DNA of 64,000 nucleotides, taken from NCBI RefSeq assembly GCF_005233875.1, contig NZ_SZPZ01000001.1, positions 558,001 to 622,000 on the forward strand, in the 5' to 3' direction. The notes below the pieces were generated by a model. It was not told the origin of the DNA. It did no database searches and saw only the letters and a list, made by a program, of their open reading frames with translations. This stretch comes from Kribbella jiaozuonensis. GTDB lineage: Bacteria > Actinomycetota > Actinomycetes > Propionibacteriales > Kribbellaceae. Made by a program: the position numbers and the translations under genes. Shown piece by piece: positions 20,084 through 28,769 of this stretch (positions within the stretch are counted from its first letter, which is position 1; each line of letters begins with the position of its first letter).

Positions 20084-20101
20084 GTTCACAGGTCGTTCAC
20101 G
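20084..20101 (+). promoter_or_regulatory. PHO-box-like direct repeat between mshD and the lipoprotein gene
   Basis: GTTCACA (20084-20090) and GTTCACG (20095-20101) stand in the same orientation exactly 11 bases apart, each with six of seven bases of the PhoP unit. The pair lies seven bases past the mshD stop and about 210 bases before the DUF6318-like start, on the strand opposite to both genes. It may control the lipoprotein operon or be antisense to mshD. Confidence 0.45.
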
Positions 20102-20107
20102 GAAGGG

Positions 20108-21016
20108 TCAGGCGGGGGCGTATTGGACGTCCAGCGCGGCTGTGGCGAAGCCCAGCGACTTGTAGAGGGCTCGGGCTGCGGTGTTGGTGCCGTCTACGTA
20201 GAGGACGATCGAGTCGAGGTCGCGGTCGTCCTGGAGGTGGTGGAGGCCTTGGAGGGTTAGGGCTTTGCCCAGGCCGGAGCCTTGGTGGGACGGGGAGACA
20301 CCTACTACATAGACCTCTCCGACGCCGTCCTCGACCTTCGTCCAATGGAAGCCGGCCAGTGCGTCGGTGGCGGAATCGACGGCCAGGAAGAAGCCGTTGG
20401 GGTCGAACCACGGCTGCTGCAGACGCTCCGTCAGGTCCTCCGCGGTCCAGCTGCCCTGCTCCGGGTGGTCGGCGAATGCGGCGGCGTTGACCTCCAGCCA
20501 GGCCGCGTCGTCCTGCCCGGGCACAAAAGTCCGTACTGCGATCCCGTCCGGCCACACCGGATCCGGGAGTGAAGCCCTGGTACGGCGGAGGAAGTAGAGC
20601 TCTCGCGATACCTCGAGACCGAGCCGCCGTGCCAGCTCGTCCGACCCAGGCAGACGCCCGTGGGCCCAGACGCGAGTGCGAGAGCCGCCGTGGTCCAGCA
20701 GCATGCGCAGAAGCGCCGTACCGAAGCCTTGTCGTCGGAAGTCTGGAGCTACGACGAGTTCGGCCGAGCCGTCGGGGGACAGGGCGGCGTACCCGACGAG
20801 GTTGCGGGCGCTCTGCAGGCCGGTGACCTCGATCGTGCCGGGATCGCCTTCGTACGCGAGGACGTGGACGTCGTCGGGGTGCTCACCGTCCAGGTGCAGC
20901 AGCGTGCGTTCGGAGAGCGGATTGACGCCGTCGCTGTGTGCTGCGGCGCGGGCGAGTTCCGTGACGGCGGCGGCGGTGGCCGGGGGCAACGGTGAGGGAA
21001 CGGCTTCGAGGGTCAC
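20108..21016 (-). CDS. mshD: Mycothiol synthase MshD
   Basis: 302 residues, the family length: two GNAT acetyltransferase domains in tandem. The second has the acetyl-CoA loop [20 protein letters not shown] near residue 225; the first has [19 protein letters not shown] near 85. MshD acetylates cysteinyl-glucosamine-inositol, the last step of mycothiol synthesis. The GTG at 21016 gives the usual start ([12 protein letters not shown]); the frame up to 21352 runs antisense to the next gene. Its placement with pst and glnR genes matches mycobacteria and Streptomyces. Confidence 0.95.
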   Translation of the reverse strand: MTLEAVPSPLPPATAAAVTELARAAAHSDGVNPLSERTLLHLDGEHPDDVHVLAYEGDPGTIEVTGLQSARNLVGYAALSPDGSAELVVAPDFRRQGFGTALLRMLLDHGGSRTRVWAHGRLPGSDELARRLGLEVSRELYFLRRTRASLPDPVWPDGIAVRTFVPGQDDAAWLEVNAAAFADHPEQGSWTAEDLTERLQQPWFDPNGFFLAVDSATDALAGFHWTKVEDGVGEVYVVGVSPSHQGSGLGKALTLQGLHHLQDDRDLDSIVLYVDGTNTAARALYKSLGFATAALDVQYAPA

Positions 21017-21150
21017 CCGAATACCGTAAAAGGTCCGGTTCAGTTCATGCTCAGGTCCTGGCCGGGCCACGCCGATCCAGGTAGTTTTCGCGGCACCGCG
21101 GGGGATTTCGCCTTCGCGGCGACCGAGACGACGGACCAGACGGAGTTGAC

Positions 21151-23013
21151 ATGGCCCTGACAGGACGAGACAAAGCGCGGCTGGGGGGACGGCGAGCGGT
21201 CGGACTGCTGGCCGCCGGAACGGCTGCGGTGCTCGCCTTGGCCGCGGGGGGATCCGTGAGCCAGGCCGCCGGCGCCAAGCCGACGCAGGCAACGCAGGCG
21301 TCGCAGACCACCGAGCAGACCGCTGAGCAGACCGCCGTGCAGACCGGCGCACAGGCGAAGAAGCCGAAGCCGACGCACACCCAGATCCAGCTGCTCGCGA
21401 TCAACGACTTCCACGGCAACCTGGAGCCGGCGACGGGGTCGGGCGGCAACATCAACGGCATCCCGGCAGGCGGCGCGGCGTACCTCGCGACGTATCTGAA
21501 GGATCTGCGGGCCGCCGCCAAGGCGAAGGGCCAGGACTCGGTCACGGTCGCTCCCGGTGACCTGATCGGCGCCTCGCCGCTGCTGTCGGCCGCGTTCCAC
21601 GACGAGCCGACGATCGAAGCGCTGAACGGGATGGGCCTCGAGGTTGCGTCGGTGGGCAACCACGAGTTCGACGAGGGCTGGCACGAGCTGCTCCGGATGC
21701 AGACCGGCGGCTGCCTGCCGGACGGCGACGGGCAGAACAACCAGAACTCCTGCCCGGATGCGAAGCACCCGTTCACCGGCGCCAAGTTCAAGTACCTCTC
21801 GGCGAACGTGTTCTTCACGAACACCCAGAAGACCCTGTTCGCGCCGTACACGATCAAGACCTTCAAGGACGGCCAGAAGGTCGGCTTCATCGGCATGACG
21901 CTGGAGAACACGCCGAACATCGTCACCAAGTCCGGTGTCGAGGGTCTGACCTTCAAGGACGAGATCGAGACCGCGAACGCGCTGGTCCCGGTGCTGAAGA
22001 AGAAGGGCGTGAAGTCGATCGTCGTGCTGCTGCACGAGGGCGGTTTCCCGGCCGACCCGAAGGCGTACAACAGCTGCCCGGGCATCTCCGGCCCGATCGT
22101 CGACATCAACGCCGGCCTGGACCCGGAGATCGACGCGATCATCTCCGGCCACACCCACCAGGCGTACAACTGCTCCCTGGCGGACAAGGCCGGTAAGCCG
22201 CGGCTCGTCACCAGCGCGTCGTCGTTCGGCCGACTGGTCACCGACGTCCGGCTGAGCATCGACAACGCGACCGGCGACGTCGACCGGGTGAACACGCTGG
22301 CGAACAACCAGATCGTCACCCAGGACGTCGTGCAGGACCGGAAGACGGCCGAGCTGATCGCGAAGTACAAGGCGCTGGTGGCGCCGATCGAGAGCAAGGT
22401 GATCGGCCACATCACCACACCGTCGGTGGTGCGGACGACCGACGACTCGCTCGAATCGCCACTGGGCAACCTGATCGCCGACGCGCAACTGGCCGACCCG
22501 TCGGTGGTGTCCGGCGGGAAGACACCGGTAGCGGCGTTCATGAACCCGGGCGGTATCCGTGCTGACCTGGCGTCGACCGGCGGTGCGGTCACCTTCGGGC
22601 AGGCGTTCACCGTGCAGCCGTTCAACAACTTCCTGGTCTCGATGGACATGACCGGGACGCAGATCAAGGCACTGCTCGAGCAGCAGTTCTCCGGGGTCAA
22701 CGGTCCGGAGGCGCCGAAGTACAAGGTCCTCCAGGTCGCGGGCATCACCTACACCTGGAACCCGGCGGCCGCGGCAGGCTCGAAGATCGTGGCCGGCTCG
22801 ATCAAGATCGGCGGGCAGCCGCTGGTGGACGGTACGTCGTACCGCATCGTCACGAACAACTTCCTGTCCGACGGCGGCGACGGCTTCCCGGCCTTCACCA
22901 CCGCGACGAACAAGGTGTTCGGCGGCCTCGACATCGACGCGTTCGCCAGCTACCTGACCGCGCACGACCCGTACACGCCGGTCGCCACCGACCGGATCTC
23001 GATCGGCTCCTGA
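21151..23013 (+). CDS. Secreted 5'-nucleotidase / metallophosphatase (UshA type)
   Basis: 620 residues: signal peptide (about 1-42), Gln/Thr/Ala-rich linker to about 75, metallophosphatase domain with [15 protein letters not shown] and GHTHQAYNC metal-binding blocks, then the 5'-nucleotidase C-terminal domain ([21 protein letters not shown]). It likely releases phosphate and nucleosides from extracellular nucleotides, consistent with the phosphate genes nearby. Divergent from mshD with about 134 bases between starts. Ends in a strong hairpin. Long reverse frames opposite it are shadows. Confidence 0.95.
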   Translation: MALTGRDKARLGGRRAVGLLAAGTAAVLALAAGGSVSQAAGAKPTQATQASQTTEQTAEQTAVQTGAQAKKPKPTHTQIQLLAINDFHGNLEPATGSGGNINGIPAGGAAYLATYLKDLRAAAKAKGQDSVTVAPGDLIGASPLLSAAFHDEPTIEALNGMGLEVASVGNHEFDEGWHELLRMQTGGCLPDGDGQNNQNSCPDAKHPFTGAKFKYLSANVFFTNTQKTLFAPYTIKTFKDGQKVGFIGMTLENTPNIVTKSGVEGLTFKDEIETANALVPVLKKKGVKSIVVLLHEGGFPADPKAYNSCPGISGPIVDINAGLDPEIDAIISGHTHQAYNCSLADKAGKPRLVTSASSFGRLVTDVRLSIDNATGDVDRVNTLANNQIVTQDVVQDRKTAELIAKYKALVAPIESKVIGHITTPSVVRTTDDSLESPLGNLIADAQLADPSVVSGGKTPVAAFMNPGGIRADLASTGGAVTFGQAFTVQPFNNFLVSMDMTGTQIKALLEQQFSGVNGPEAPKYKVLQVAGITYTWNPAAAAGSKIVAGSIKIGGQPLVDGTSYRIVTNNFLSDGGDGFPAFTTATNKVFGGLDIDAFASYLTAHDPYTPVATDRISIGS

Positions 23014-23037
23014 CCCCTGGACGCCTGACCGGGCAGG

Positions 23038-23069
23038 GTCCCGGCGTACCCGAGCGGGTACGCCGGGAC
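23038..23069 (+). terminator. Hairpin terminator after the 5'-nucleotidase gene
   Basis: A perfect 14-bp stem (GTCCCGGCGTACCC / GGGTACGCCGGGAC) with a 4-base loop lies 24 bases after the stop. A TTTTT follows 11 bases further. Confidence 0.88.
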
Positions 23070-23141
23070 AGCTCCGGCGGTTTTTCGATCCGCGAAAGCT
23101 TTTGATACCTTGCGTACTCAGGCTTTTACGGAAGGTGAGCG

Positions 23142-23450
23142 ATGGCGCACGTTGCTCCGACCTCGCATCGACGGGCCAGTCGCTCATCGCACCGTGGGCA
23201 TCGCAGCGGTGATGGGCCGATCCAGACCACCAGCTGGCTCGGGTTGACGTTTGCATTCGTCGTGGGGCTGGTGCTGACAGCCCAGTCGCACGTTGGCGTT
23301 CACGCCGCCGGGATCACCCTGCTGGTGATGCTGGTCCCGATCACGATCGGGACGTTCGTGGCCGCGTTCCGGCAGGGCGTCGGGTCCTGGAAGGCAGCGC
23401 TGTTCACCGCCGTCGCTCTCGCGGTGACCTTGCTGAAGTTCCTGTTCTGA
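23142..23450 (+). CDS. Small membrane protein, function unknown
   Basis: 102 residues from an ATG behind GGAAGGTGAGCG. A basic His/Arg/Ser-rich N-terminus (1-25) is followed by three hydrophobic segments (about 30-47, 52-73, 82-101). I recognise no family. It sits between the nucleotidase terminator and the convergent glnR gene, with an AT-rich promoter region at about 23080-23135. Confidence 0.75.
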   Translation: MAHVAPTSHRRASRSSHRGHRSGDGPIQTTSWLGLTFAFVVGLVLTAQSHVGVHAAGITLLVMLVPITIGTFVAAFRQGVGSWKAALFTAVALAVTLLKFLF

Positions 23451-23457
23451 GCAGAGC

Positions 23458-24168
23458 TCAGGACTTCACTTCAGCCGGCTCACGGCTCGGCGCGGGCGGC
23501 ACGACGAAGCGGTAGCCGACGTTCCGCACGGTGCCGATGAGCGACTCGTGCTCGGGGCCGAGCTTCGCGCGCAGGCGGCGTACGTGGACGTCGACCGTCC
23601 GGGTGCCGCCGAAGTAGTCGTAGCCCCAGACCTCCTGCAGCAGCTGCTCGCGGGTGAACACGCGGCCCGGGTGCTGCGCCAGGAACTTGAACAGCTCGAA
23701 TTCCTTGTAGGTCAGGTCCAGCGCCCGCCCGTTCAGCTTCGCCGTGTACGACGCCTCGTCGATCACGACGTCGCCGCTGCGAATCAGCGTGGACTCAGGT
23801 TCGTCGTTCCGGGTCGCGGCCAGACGGCCGATGACGAGTCGCAACCGCGCCTCGATCTCGGCCGGGCCCGCGGTGTCGAGCAGTACGTCGTCCGCGCCCC
23901 AGTCGGCGTTGACCGCGGTCAGACCGCCCTCGGTCACCACCAGGATCAGCGGTACGTCGATGCCGGTGGTGCGGATCAGCCGCGAGGCGCTCCGAACGGC
24001 GACCAGGTCGCGGCGGGCGTCCAGCAGCACGGCGTCAGCGTCGGGCGCATCGACCAGCGCGGCCACCTCGGGCGGCAGGATCCGGATCTGGTGCGGGAGC
24101 AGGGCGAGCGACGGCAGGACCTCGGTGGAGGCCTGCAGGGCGTTCGTCAGCAGAAGCAACGTGCTCAC
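23458..24168 (-). CDS. glnR: OmpR-family nitrogen regulator GlnR
   Basis: 236 residues: an atypical receiver domain (1-120) and an OmpR-type winged helix (about 135-225; [30 protein letters not shown]). The conserved Asp50 of GlnR is present in AVLLDARRD, but the acidic pair of true receivers is missing at the N-terminus, as in other GlnR proteins, which work without a paired kinase. GlnR controls glnA, amtB and other nitrogen genes. Position near mshD matches Rv0818 and SCO4159, so I assign glnR rather than a general OmpR regulator. Confidence 0.85.
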   Translation of the reverse strand: MSTLLLLTNALQASTEVLPSLALLPHQIRILPPEVAALVDAPDADAVLLDARRDLVAVRSASRLIRTTGIDVPLILVVTEGGLTAVNADWGADDVLLDTAGPAEIEARLRLVIGRLAATRNDEPESTLIRSGDVVIDEASYTAKLNGRALDLTYKEFELFKFLAQHPGRVFTREQLLQEVWGYDYFGGTRTVDVHVRRLRAKLGPEHESLIGTVRNVGYRFVVPPAPSREPAEVKS

Positions 24169-24329
24169 GCCGTCTCCTTGTGCTGATCATCGGATCCTGG
24201 GGATGCGATCCGGTCCTCGTGCACGGCAGGCCCCGTCGGCGTCGTTGCCGGGGGCCTGAGACACACTGGGCATAACAGCAAGCTGACATAATAGCCGAAG
24301 ACTTAACCGATTAGTGAGGCGCCGACCAG

Positions 24330-24569
24330 ATGCCGGAAGTCACCATCAGGTACTTCGCTGCCGCTCGTTCAGCCGCAGGGGAGTCCTCGGCGACCGCCGA
24401 GGCGGGCTCGATCCGCGACCTGGTCAGCACCGTTTCCACCGACCGGCCGGAGCTGGCCCGGGTGCTGTCGATCTGCACCTTCCTGCTCGACGGCGAGCGC
24501 GCCGACCCGGCCACGCCGCTGCGGCAGGGCTCGCTGGTCGACGCGCTCCCACCCTTCGCCGGGGGCTGA
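24330..24569 (+). CDS. MoaD/ThiS-family sulfur-carrier protein
   Basis: 79 residues with the ubiquitin-like beta-grasp pattern (MPEVTIRYFAAARSAAGE) and the required C-terminal Gly-Gly (PPFAGG), which becomes a thiocarboxylate. It could donate sulfur for molybdopterin, thiamine or cysteine synthesis. No MoaE or ThiG is adjacent; sulfur-handling genes follow 4-7 kb on. It is divergent from glnR across an AT-rich promoter region at 24250-24329 (possible -10 CATAAT). Confidence 0.9.
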   Translation: MPEVTIRYFAAARSAAGESSATAEAGSIRDLVSTVSTDRPELARVLSICTFLLDGERADPATPLRQGSLVDALPPFAGG

Positions 24570-24613
24570 GCGACCGGACCGGGGAGAGCTTCCCGAAGGG
24601 TAGATTCGTCGCC

Positions 24614-25984
24614 GTGGCGATGGAGTCGGGGACGCTACTCACTACGGTGGGGCGGGCGGGGGTCCTGTTCGGCAAGGCCTGGCCGCGCCTGTTCGCGGTG
24701 TTTCTGGTGGCGCAGCTGGCGCACCGAGGTCTGCAGTGGGTCGCAGTGCAGGCAGGGGCCAAGGCAGAGGCTGCCGGCATCGCAGTACTCGCTCTGCTTG
24801 TTGTGGTGTCGCTCGCGATGTACGTCGGCATGTTCCTGGTACTGCGTGGTGAGCTGCCCTTCCACCGGCGGGCAGTTGCCGAAGGCACCCTTGCACCGGA
24901 CGGCATGGAGCCCGGCAACGAGCACAGGCCGCTCGACGCGCTCGCTGCGGCGCTGCTGCCGTTCCTGGCGTTCTACGCGGCGTACAAGTTCCTGCAGAAC
25001 GAGGCGCTCGACTACGAGTACCAACTGGCCGTCCACAAGGTCAACGAGACCGCTGCGACCGTTCTGAACGGCGGTACGGTGCCGCAGCCGTCGGAGGGCC
25101 TGCAGTCGCTGTCCACCTGGTTGTTCATCGGCCTCGGCGTCACGGCGTACCTGCTCCGCTTCGTGTTCAAGAAGTGGAAGAAGGAGAAGGAAGGGCCGGT
25201 CCGCAAGCTGTTCGTCACGTACCTCGAGGCGCTGTGGATCTTCGTGGTGGTCTACCAGGCCACGTCGGTCATCCCGCCGCCGATGACCTGGCTGAAGGAA
25301 CGCGTGGTCTGGCAATGGCTGCACGACGGCTACAGCTGGGTGCTCGACCACGTGCTCGGCGTCGATCAGGTCCGCGAGGTGTGGGACGCAGTCACCGGCT
25401 TCATCGCTGCCGGCATCGGTGACCTGTGGAACGCCGCCGTACTGCCGCTGATGTGGATCACTATGACCGCGGTCATCTACGGCCGCGTCGTACAGAAGCT
25501 CGACGCGCCGCGGTGGCGGTTCGACCGGATCACGCACCGCTGGCAGCAGACGCCGCGGATTGTCCGCATCGCCGGGAACTCCGTGGTGTCCGACTGGAAG
25601 GACCGCTGGGTCCCGGTCGCCAATGCGTTTCGGCTGGTCGTCCGCTCGGGGCTGCGGCCGATGCTGGGGTACTTCCTGGCCTGGGCGGTCGTCACGTTCG
25701 CGGCCAGCGCGGTGTGGATCGCGCTGAAGCTCTGGGTGCTCGGCCCGCACAGCCTGCAGTTCTGGCTGGTCATCGACGAGCCGCTGAACCTCATCACCGA
25801 CGGTCTGAAGATCTCGCTGCAAGTCAGCCTGCTGGCCGCGGCGTACGACCGGATGATCGGCGGATTGGCCGGTTACCTCACGCCGCGGACCCGCGCGGTC
25901 CACGAGCAGCCGGCCGGTGACCATGGCGTCACCGACCTGAGTGCGGCTACCTCGGGAATGCCAGGTACTGAGGGAGCTTCGTAG
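24614..25984 (+). CDS. Large multi-pass membrane protein, function unknown
   Basis: About 456 residues from the GTG at 24614; an ATG two codons on (24620) is equally possible, with GAAGGG at 24595-24600. Six or more hydrophobic segments are visible (for example LFAVFLVAQLAH, IAVLALLVVVSLAMYVGMFLVL, LLPFLAFYAAYKFL, LWIFVVVYQATSV, MLGYFLAWAVVTFAASAVWIALKLW). A Lys-rich loop (FKKWKKEKEG) follows the third. No known family comes to mind. It runs convergent with, and overlaps by 38 bases, the gene at 25947. A longer start at 24314 covers the MoaD gene and is rejected. Confidence 0.8.
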   Translation: MAMESGTLLTTVGRAGVLFGKAWPRLFAVFLVAQLAHRGLQWVAVQAGAKAEAAGIAVLALLVVVSLAMYVGMFLVLRGELPFHRRAVAEGTLAPDGMEPGNEHRPLDALAAALLPFLAFYAAYKFLQNEALDYEYQLAVHKVNETAATVLNGGTVPQPSEGLQSLSTWLFIGLGVTAYLLRFVFKKWKKEKEGPVRKLFVTYLEALWIFVVVYQATSVIPPPMTWLKERVVWQWLHDGYSWVLDHVLGVDQVREVWDAVTGFIAAGIGDLWNAAVLPLMWITMTAVIYGRVVQKLDAPRWRFDRITHRWQQTPRIVRIAGNSVVSDWKDRWVPVANAFRLVVRSGLRPMLGYFLAWAVVTFAASAVWIALKLWVLGPHSLQFWLVIDEPLNLITDGLKISLQVSLLAAAYDRMIGGLAGYLTPRTRAVHEQPAGDHGVTDLSAATSGMPGTEGAS

Positions 25985-26552
25985 CAAAGGTGATCGTCGG
26001 CTGCACGCTCGCAGCGACAGAGGTCGGTACGACGAACACGGCGACCGTCTCGAACGGCTTCCCCGCCACAGGCTTCACGTAGTACTGCGCCAACTGCCCG
26101 CGCCAGCTCTCCGGCTTGTCGTCGTACCCGCCGGTGCAGCCGGTCGGACGGTCCTGGTAGTCGTCCGCGACCACCGTGTCGTCCCAGATACGACCGTCCG
26201 GTGCGCGCAGGTGCAGCTGGCAGCCGCCGAGCCCGTCGAGCGCGGACAGCTTGTCCACCTGGATGCGGTAGTACACCCGGATCCGGGTTGTCCCGTCCGG
26301 TAGGGCGCCACCCGCACCGGTCCGCACCGGCTGAGGGTCCTGCTCGACGCTGGCGCCGTACCAGATCGCGCCGTTGTACGGCGTGCCGCCGGCCGACACG
26401 ACGACCGGATCGCGGGGCTCAGCGTCGTACCAGGACTTGTAATCGCTCCGGGTGGTCCACCAGCCGGCGAGCGGGATCGCCAGCACCAGCGTGGCGAGCG
26501 CCGCGGTGTTCGCGCGGAACCAGCCGCGGCGGGCCCGGCGCGCGCCGGTCAT
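25947..26552 (-). CDS. Membrane-anchored protein, function unknown
   Basis: 201 residues. One N-terminal membrane segment (about 15-31, TAALATLVLAIPLAGWW) and a beta-rich extracytoplasmic part containing a possible disulfide pair (GGCQLHL and TGCTGG). The ATG overlaps the upstream stop by four bases. It is the last of three genes of the same size and layout, reading from 27731 leftward. The 3' end overlaps the convergent membrane-protein gene by 38 bases. Confidence 0.75.
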   Translation of the reverse strand: MTGARRARRGWFRANTAALATLVLAIPLAGWWTTRSDYKSWYDAEPRDPVVVSAGGTPYNGAIWYGASVEQDPQPVRTGAGGALPDGTTRIRVYYRIQVDKLSALDGLGGCQLHLRAPDGRIWDDTVVADDYQDRPTGCTGGYDDKPESWRGQLAQYYVKPVAGKPFETVAVFVVPTSVAASVQPTITFATKLPQYLAFPR

Positions 26553-27115
26553 GTGTCGCTCGCAGGGGTCAGCGCCACGACGTCCTGGACCTTCACCGTC
26601 TCGGGGCCGAGCGGGACGCTGACCTGAGGCTCGAGGTCGTTCAGGATCGCCTTCTCCATCACCAACAACGTTGCCCCCGGCACCTTGTCGGCCGGCATCT
26701 CGACCACGAACGAGCCGCGGACCGGGATGTCCGGCGAGAGTTCGCTGCCGGTCAGGTCGACCTCGTTCAGACCGTTGCGGTTCGCGCCGAGGTACGTGAC
26801 GCCGTCGGACGACTTGATCCGGACGTTGGAGACGTGGATCGGTTCGCGGGTAGCGGTGATGGTTGCGTCGACCACGACGAAGTCGGTCAGCGAGTCCCGG
26901 TCCGGCGTCGAGTGCGGGATGCGGAGCTTCTTGCCGACGCGTACGTCGTTGACGGTCAGGTCGAACCGCGGCGTCTTCACCGTGCGGCCGACGATGCCCT
27001 TCACCGGGGTTGGGTCCTGGATGTCCTTCTGCGTTGGCGTGAGGCGGTAGAGGCCGACGATCGCGACCAGTACGGCGAGCGTGAGGCCGACGTTGAGCAG
27101 CTTCCGCCCACTCAC
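26549..27115 (-). CDS. Membrane-anchored DUF4352-like protein
   Basis: 188 residues from the GTG at 27115, which overlaps the stop of the upstream gene by four bases. A membrane segment at about 7-24 (VGLTLAVLVAIVGLYRL) is followed by an immunoglobulin-like beta domain (RFDLTVNDVRVGKKL, FVVVDATITATREP, RGSFVVEMPADKVPGATLLVME), the strand pattern of DUF4352/TRF2-type surface domains. Assignment to that fold is tentative. Middle gene of the three-gene operon; the earlier ATG of the open frame lies within the previous gene and is not needed. Confidence 0.78.
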   Translation of the reverse strand: MSGRKLLNVGLTLAVLVAIVGLYRLTPTQKDIQDPTPVKGIVGRTVKTPRFDLTVNDVRVGKKLRIPHSTPDRDSLTDFVVVDATITATREPIHVSNVRIKSSDGVTYLGANRNGLNEVDLTGSELSPDIPVRGSFVVEMPADKVPGATLLVMEKAILNDLEPQVSVPLGPETVKVQDVVALTPASDT

Positions 27116-27731
27116 TTCTTGGTCACCTTGACCGTGCTGTCGGCAACGACCTTGTCCGGCAGCCATTTCTCGTGGTGGTCGAGGATCGACTCGTCCTCGT
27201 GCTCGTAGCCCTGCACGGTCAGGTTGACCTGGGTCGGGAGTTCCGTGGCCTTAGGCAACTTCCAGACGTACGCGACGTCCTCGCCGGCGTCTGGGGTGAG
27301 GACCGGGTTCATGGTCTCGTCGCGGATGTTGGTGGTGCCGAGCGGCGGGTCGTGTCCTTCACCCCTGATACGCCGATCAGCCGGATCAGGTCGGACGGTG
27401 GCGTGGTGCCGGTGTCGTCGGTGACCTTCAGCTTGGTCACGACCGCGATCAGAGCGCCGCCGTCGTCCGGGGTGAACAGTGGCTTCAGGTCCTTCACGGT
27501 GACGACGCGCTGGATGGTGACCTCGAACTGACCTGCATCGATCGCGGTGCCCGCGTCCACGTGCGGCGTCTCCGCGCCGGCCTTCTTCAGACCGCCGAAC
27601 GCCGCGGAGATCACCAGCAGGACGGCGGCCGCACTGATCGACCAGGTGCGGAGCGTGCGGCCACGCACCTTCAGATCCTGGAACTCCGGGAGCTCCTCTT
27701 GTTCAGATCCCCCGCTCCCCGTTTCCTGCAC
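27112..27731 (-). pseudogene. Frameshifted membrane-anchored protein (relative of the gene at 26549)
   Basis: Two open frames join into one gene if a single base is added near 27340-27350. The first (27731 to 27309) has a membrane segment (ISAAAVLLVISAAFGGL) and runs to SGVKDTTR, then continues as nonsense. The second frame carries LGTTNIRDET, then NPVLTPDAGEDVAYVWKLP and ends VKVTKK at 27112. The repaired product would be 206 residues, matching the 201- and 188-residue neighbours in size and layout. The reading break falls in CCCGCCGCTCGG. It could be a true mutation, a sequencing error or programmed slippage. Downstream genes remain overlapped with its stop. Confidence 0.8.
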
Positions 27732-27757
27732 GCGGGAAGCCTAACGAGCCAAAGGTC

Positions 27758-28183
27758 CTAGTCGTCCGGGCGACCGCGCAGGCGCTTGGTCTGGCCGCGC
27801 CGCTTCTTGTCGTCCAAGCGTCGGCGCACCGACGCCTTCGAAGGTTTGGTGGGCCGCCGCTTCCGGGGCGGCGGCGCGATCGCCTCCCGCATCAGCGCGA
27901 CCAGCCGCTCCCGGGCCGCCTCCCGGTTGCGCCACTGCGACTTGTACTCCGAGGCCGCGATCGTCACGACCCCGTCCACCAGCCGCGACTGCAGCCGCTC
28001 GAGCGCCCGCGCCTTCAGTACGTCGCTCAACGCCGACGTCCCCGCCACGTCGAAGCTCAACTCGACCCGGCTGTCCGTCGTGTTCACCGACTGCCCACCC
28101 GGCCCACCCGACCGCGAGAACCGCCACGCCAACTCGCCCTCAGGAATCACCACCCCGGCCCGCACCACCAACCCAATCTCCAC
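27758..28183 (-). CDS. arfB: Alternative ribosome-rescue factor ArfB (aminoacyl-tRNA hydrolase)
   Basis: 141 residues from the GTG at 28183. The release-factor GGQ loop is present as SGGPGGQSVNTTDSRVEL (near residue 28), and the C-terminus is a basic, disordered tail (PPPRKRRPTKPSKASVRRR... KKRRGQTKRLRGRP) that enters the empty mRNA channel of stalled ribosomes. Length and layout are standard for ArfB/YaeJ. Located 26 bases before the frameshifted gene on the same strand. Upstream open frame to 28840 is antisense shadow. Confidence 0.93.
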   Translation of the reverse strand: MEIGLVVRAGVVIPEGELAWRFSRSGGPGGQSVNTTDSRVELSFDVAGTSALSDVLKARALERLQSRLVDGVVTIAASEYKSQWRNREAARERLVALMREAIAPPPRKRRPTKPSKASVRRRLDDKKRRGQTKRLRGRPDD

Positions 28184-28276
28184 ACGCCAATTAAGACAGA
28201 ATCCCGAGCTGAACGCCGTTCTCAAGGGGTGGATGGGTGGTTGAAAGGTGGATGAGGGGTCGTACCGTGGGTAACT

Positions 28277-28708
28277 GTGAGTCTTGGTGTGTGGGTGCTC
28301 GTCGGGGCTGTGGCTGCCGGCGTGGTGCTGAGTGCGCTGAAGGCTTGGGTTGACGGGCGGTTTCGTGGGAAGAGCGAGGACGACGTGGAGCGGGTGACTG
28401 CCGCGGAGCTCGGGGAGGACCTGGGGGAGCGGGCGACGCTGTTGCAGTTCTCGTCGGCGTTCTGTGCGCCGTGCCGGGCGACCCGGCGGACGCTGGCCGA
28501 GGTCGAGGGCATGGTCGACGGAGTACGGCACGTCGAGCTGGACGCGGAGTCCCACCTCGAGCTCGTACGCCGGCTCGACATCCTGCGTACGCCGACCACG
28601 CTGGTGCTGGACAGCACCGGAGCCGTGGTGAAGCGCGCCAGCGGAGCACCCCGCAAGCCCGACGTGATCGCCGCGCTGGCGACCGCGATCGACCGCCAGG
28701 CGAGCTGA
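28277..28708 (+). CDS. Thioredoxin-family protein (ThiX-like)
   Basis: 143 residues from a GTG. An N-terminal membrane segment (about 1-22, LGVWVLVGAVAAGVVLSAL) anchors a thioredoxin domain whose active site is CAPCR with Cys63 and Cys66; the cis-proline loop is RTPTTLVL. It probably exchanges disulfides at the membrane. Position before the DUF4395/sulfurtransferase genes matches Rv0816c (ThiX) and the Streptomyces order. Divergent from arfB. Confidence 0.88.
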   Translation: MSLGVWVLVGAVAAGVVLSALKAWVDGRFRGKSEDDVERVTAAELGEDLGERATLLQFSSAFCAPCRATRRTLAEVEGMVDGVRHVELDAESHLELVRRLDILRTPTTLVLDSTGAVVKRASGAPRKPDVIAALATAIDRQAS

Positions 28709-28769
28709 CCACCGTCCGGTACGTGCCACCGAATGGCGCATGCACCTGCGCGTAAGCAAGACTCTCCAG

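Noticed and set aside
21040..23256. Long reverse open frame opposite the 5'-nucleotidase gene
   Set aside because: The forward gene has a signal peptide and all metal-binding motifs; the reverse frame has only shadow composition.
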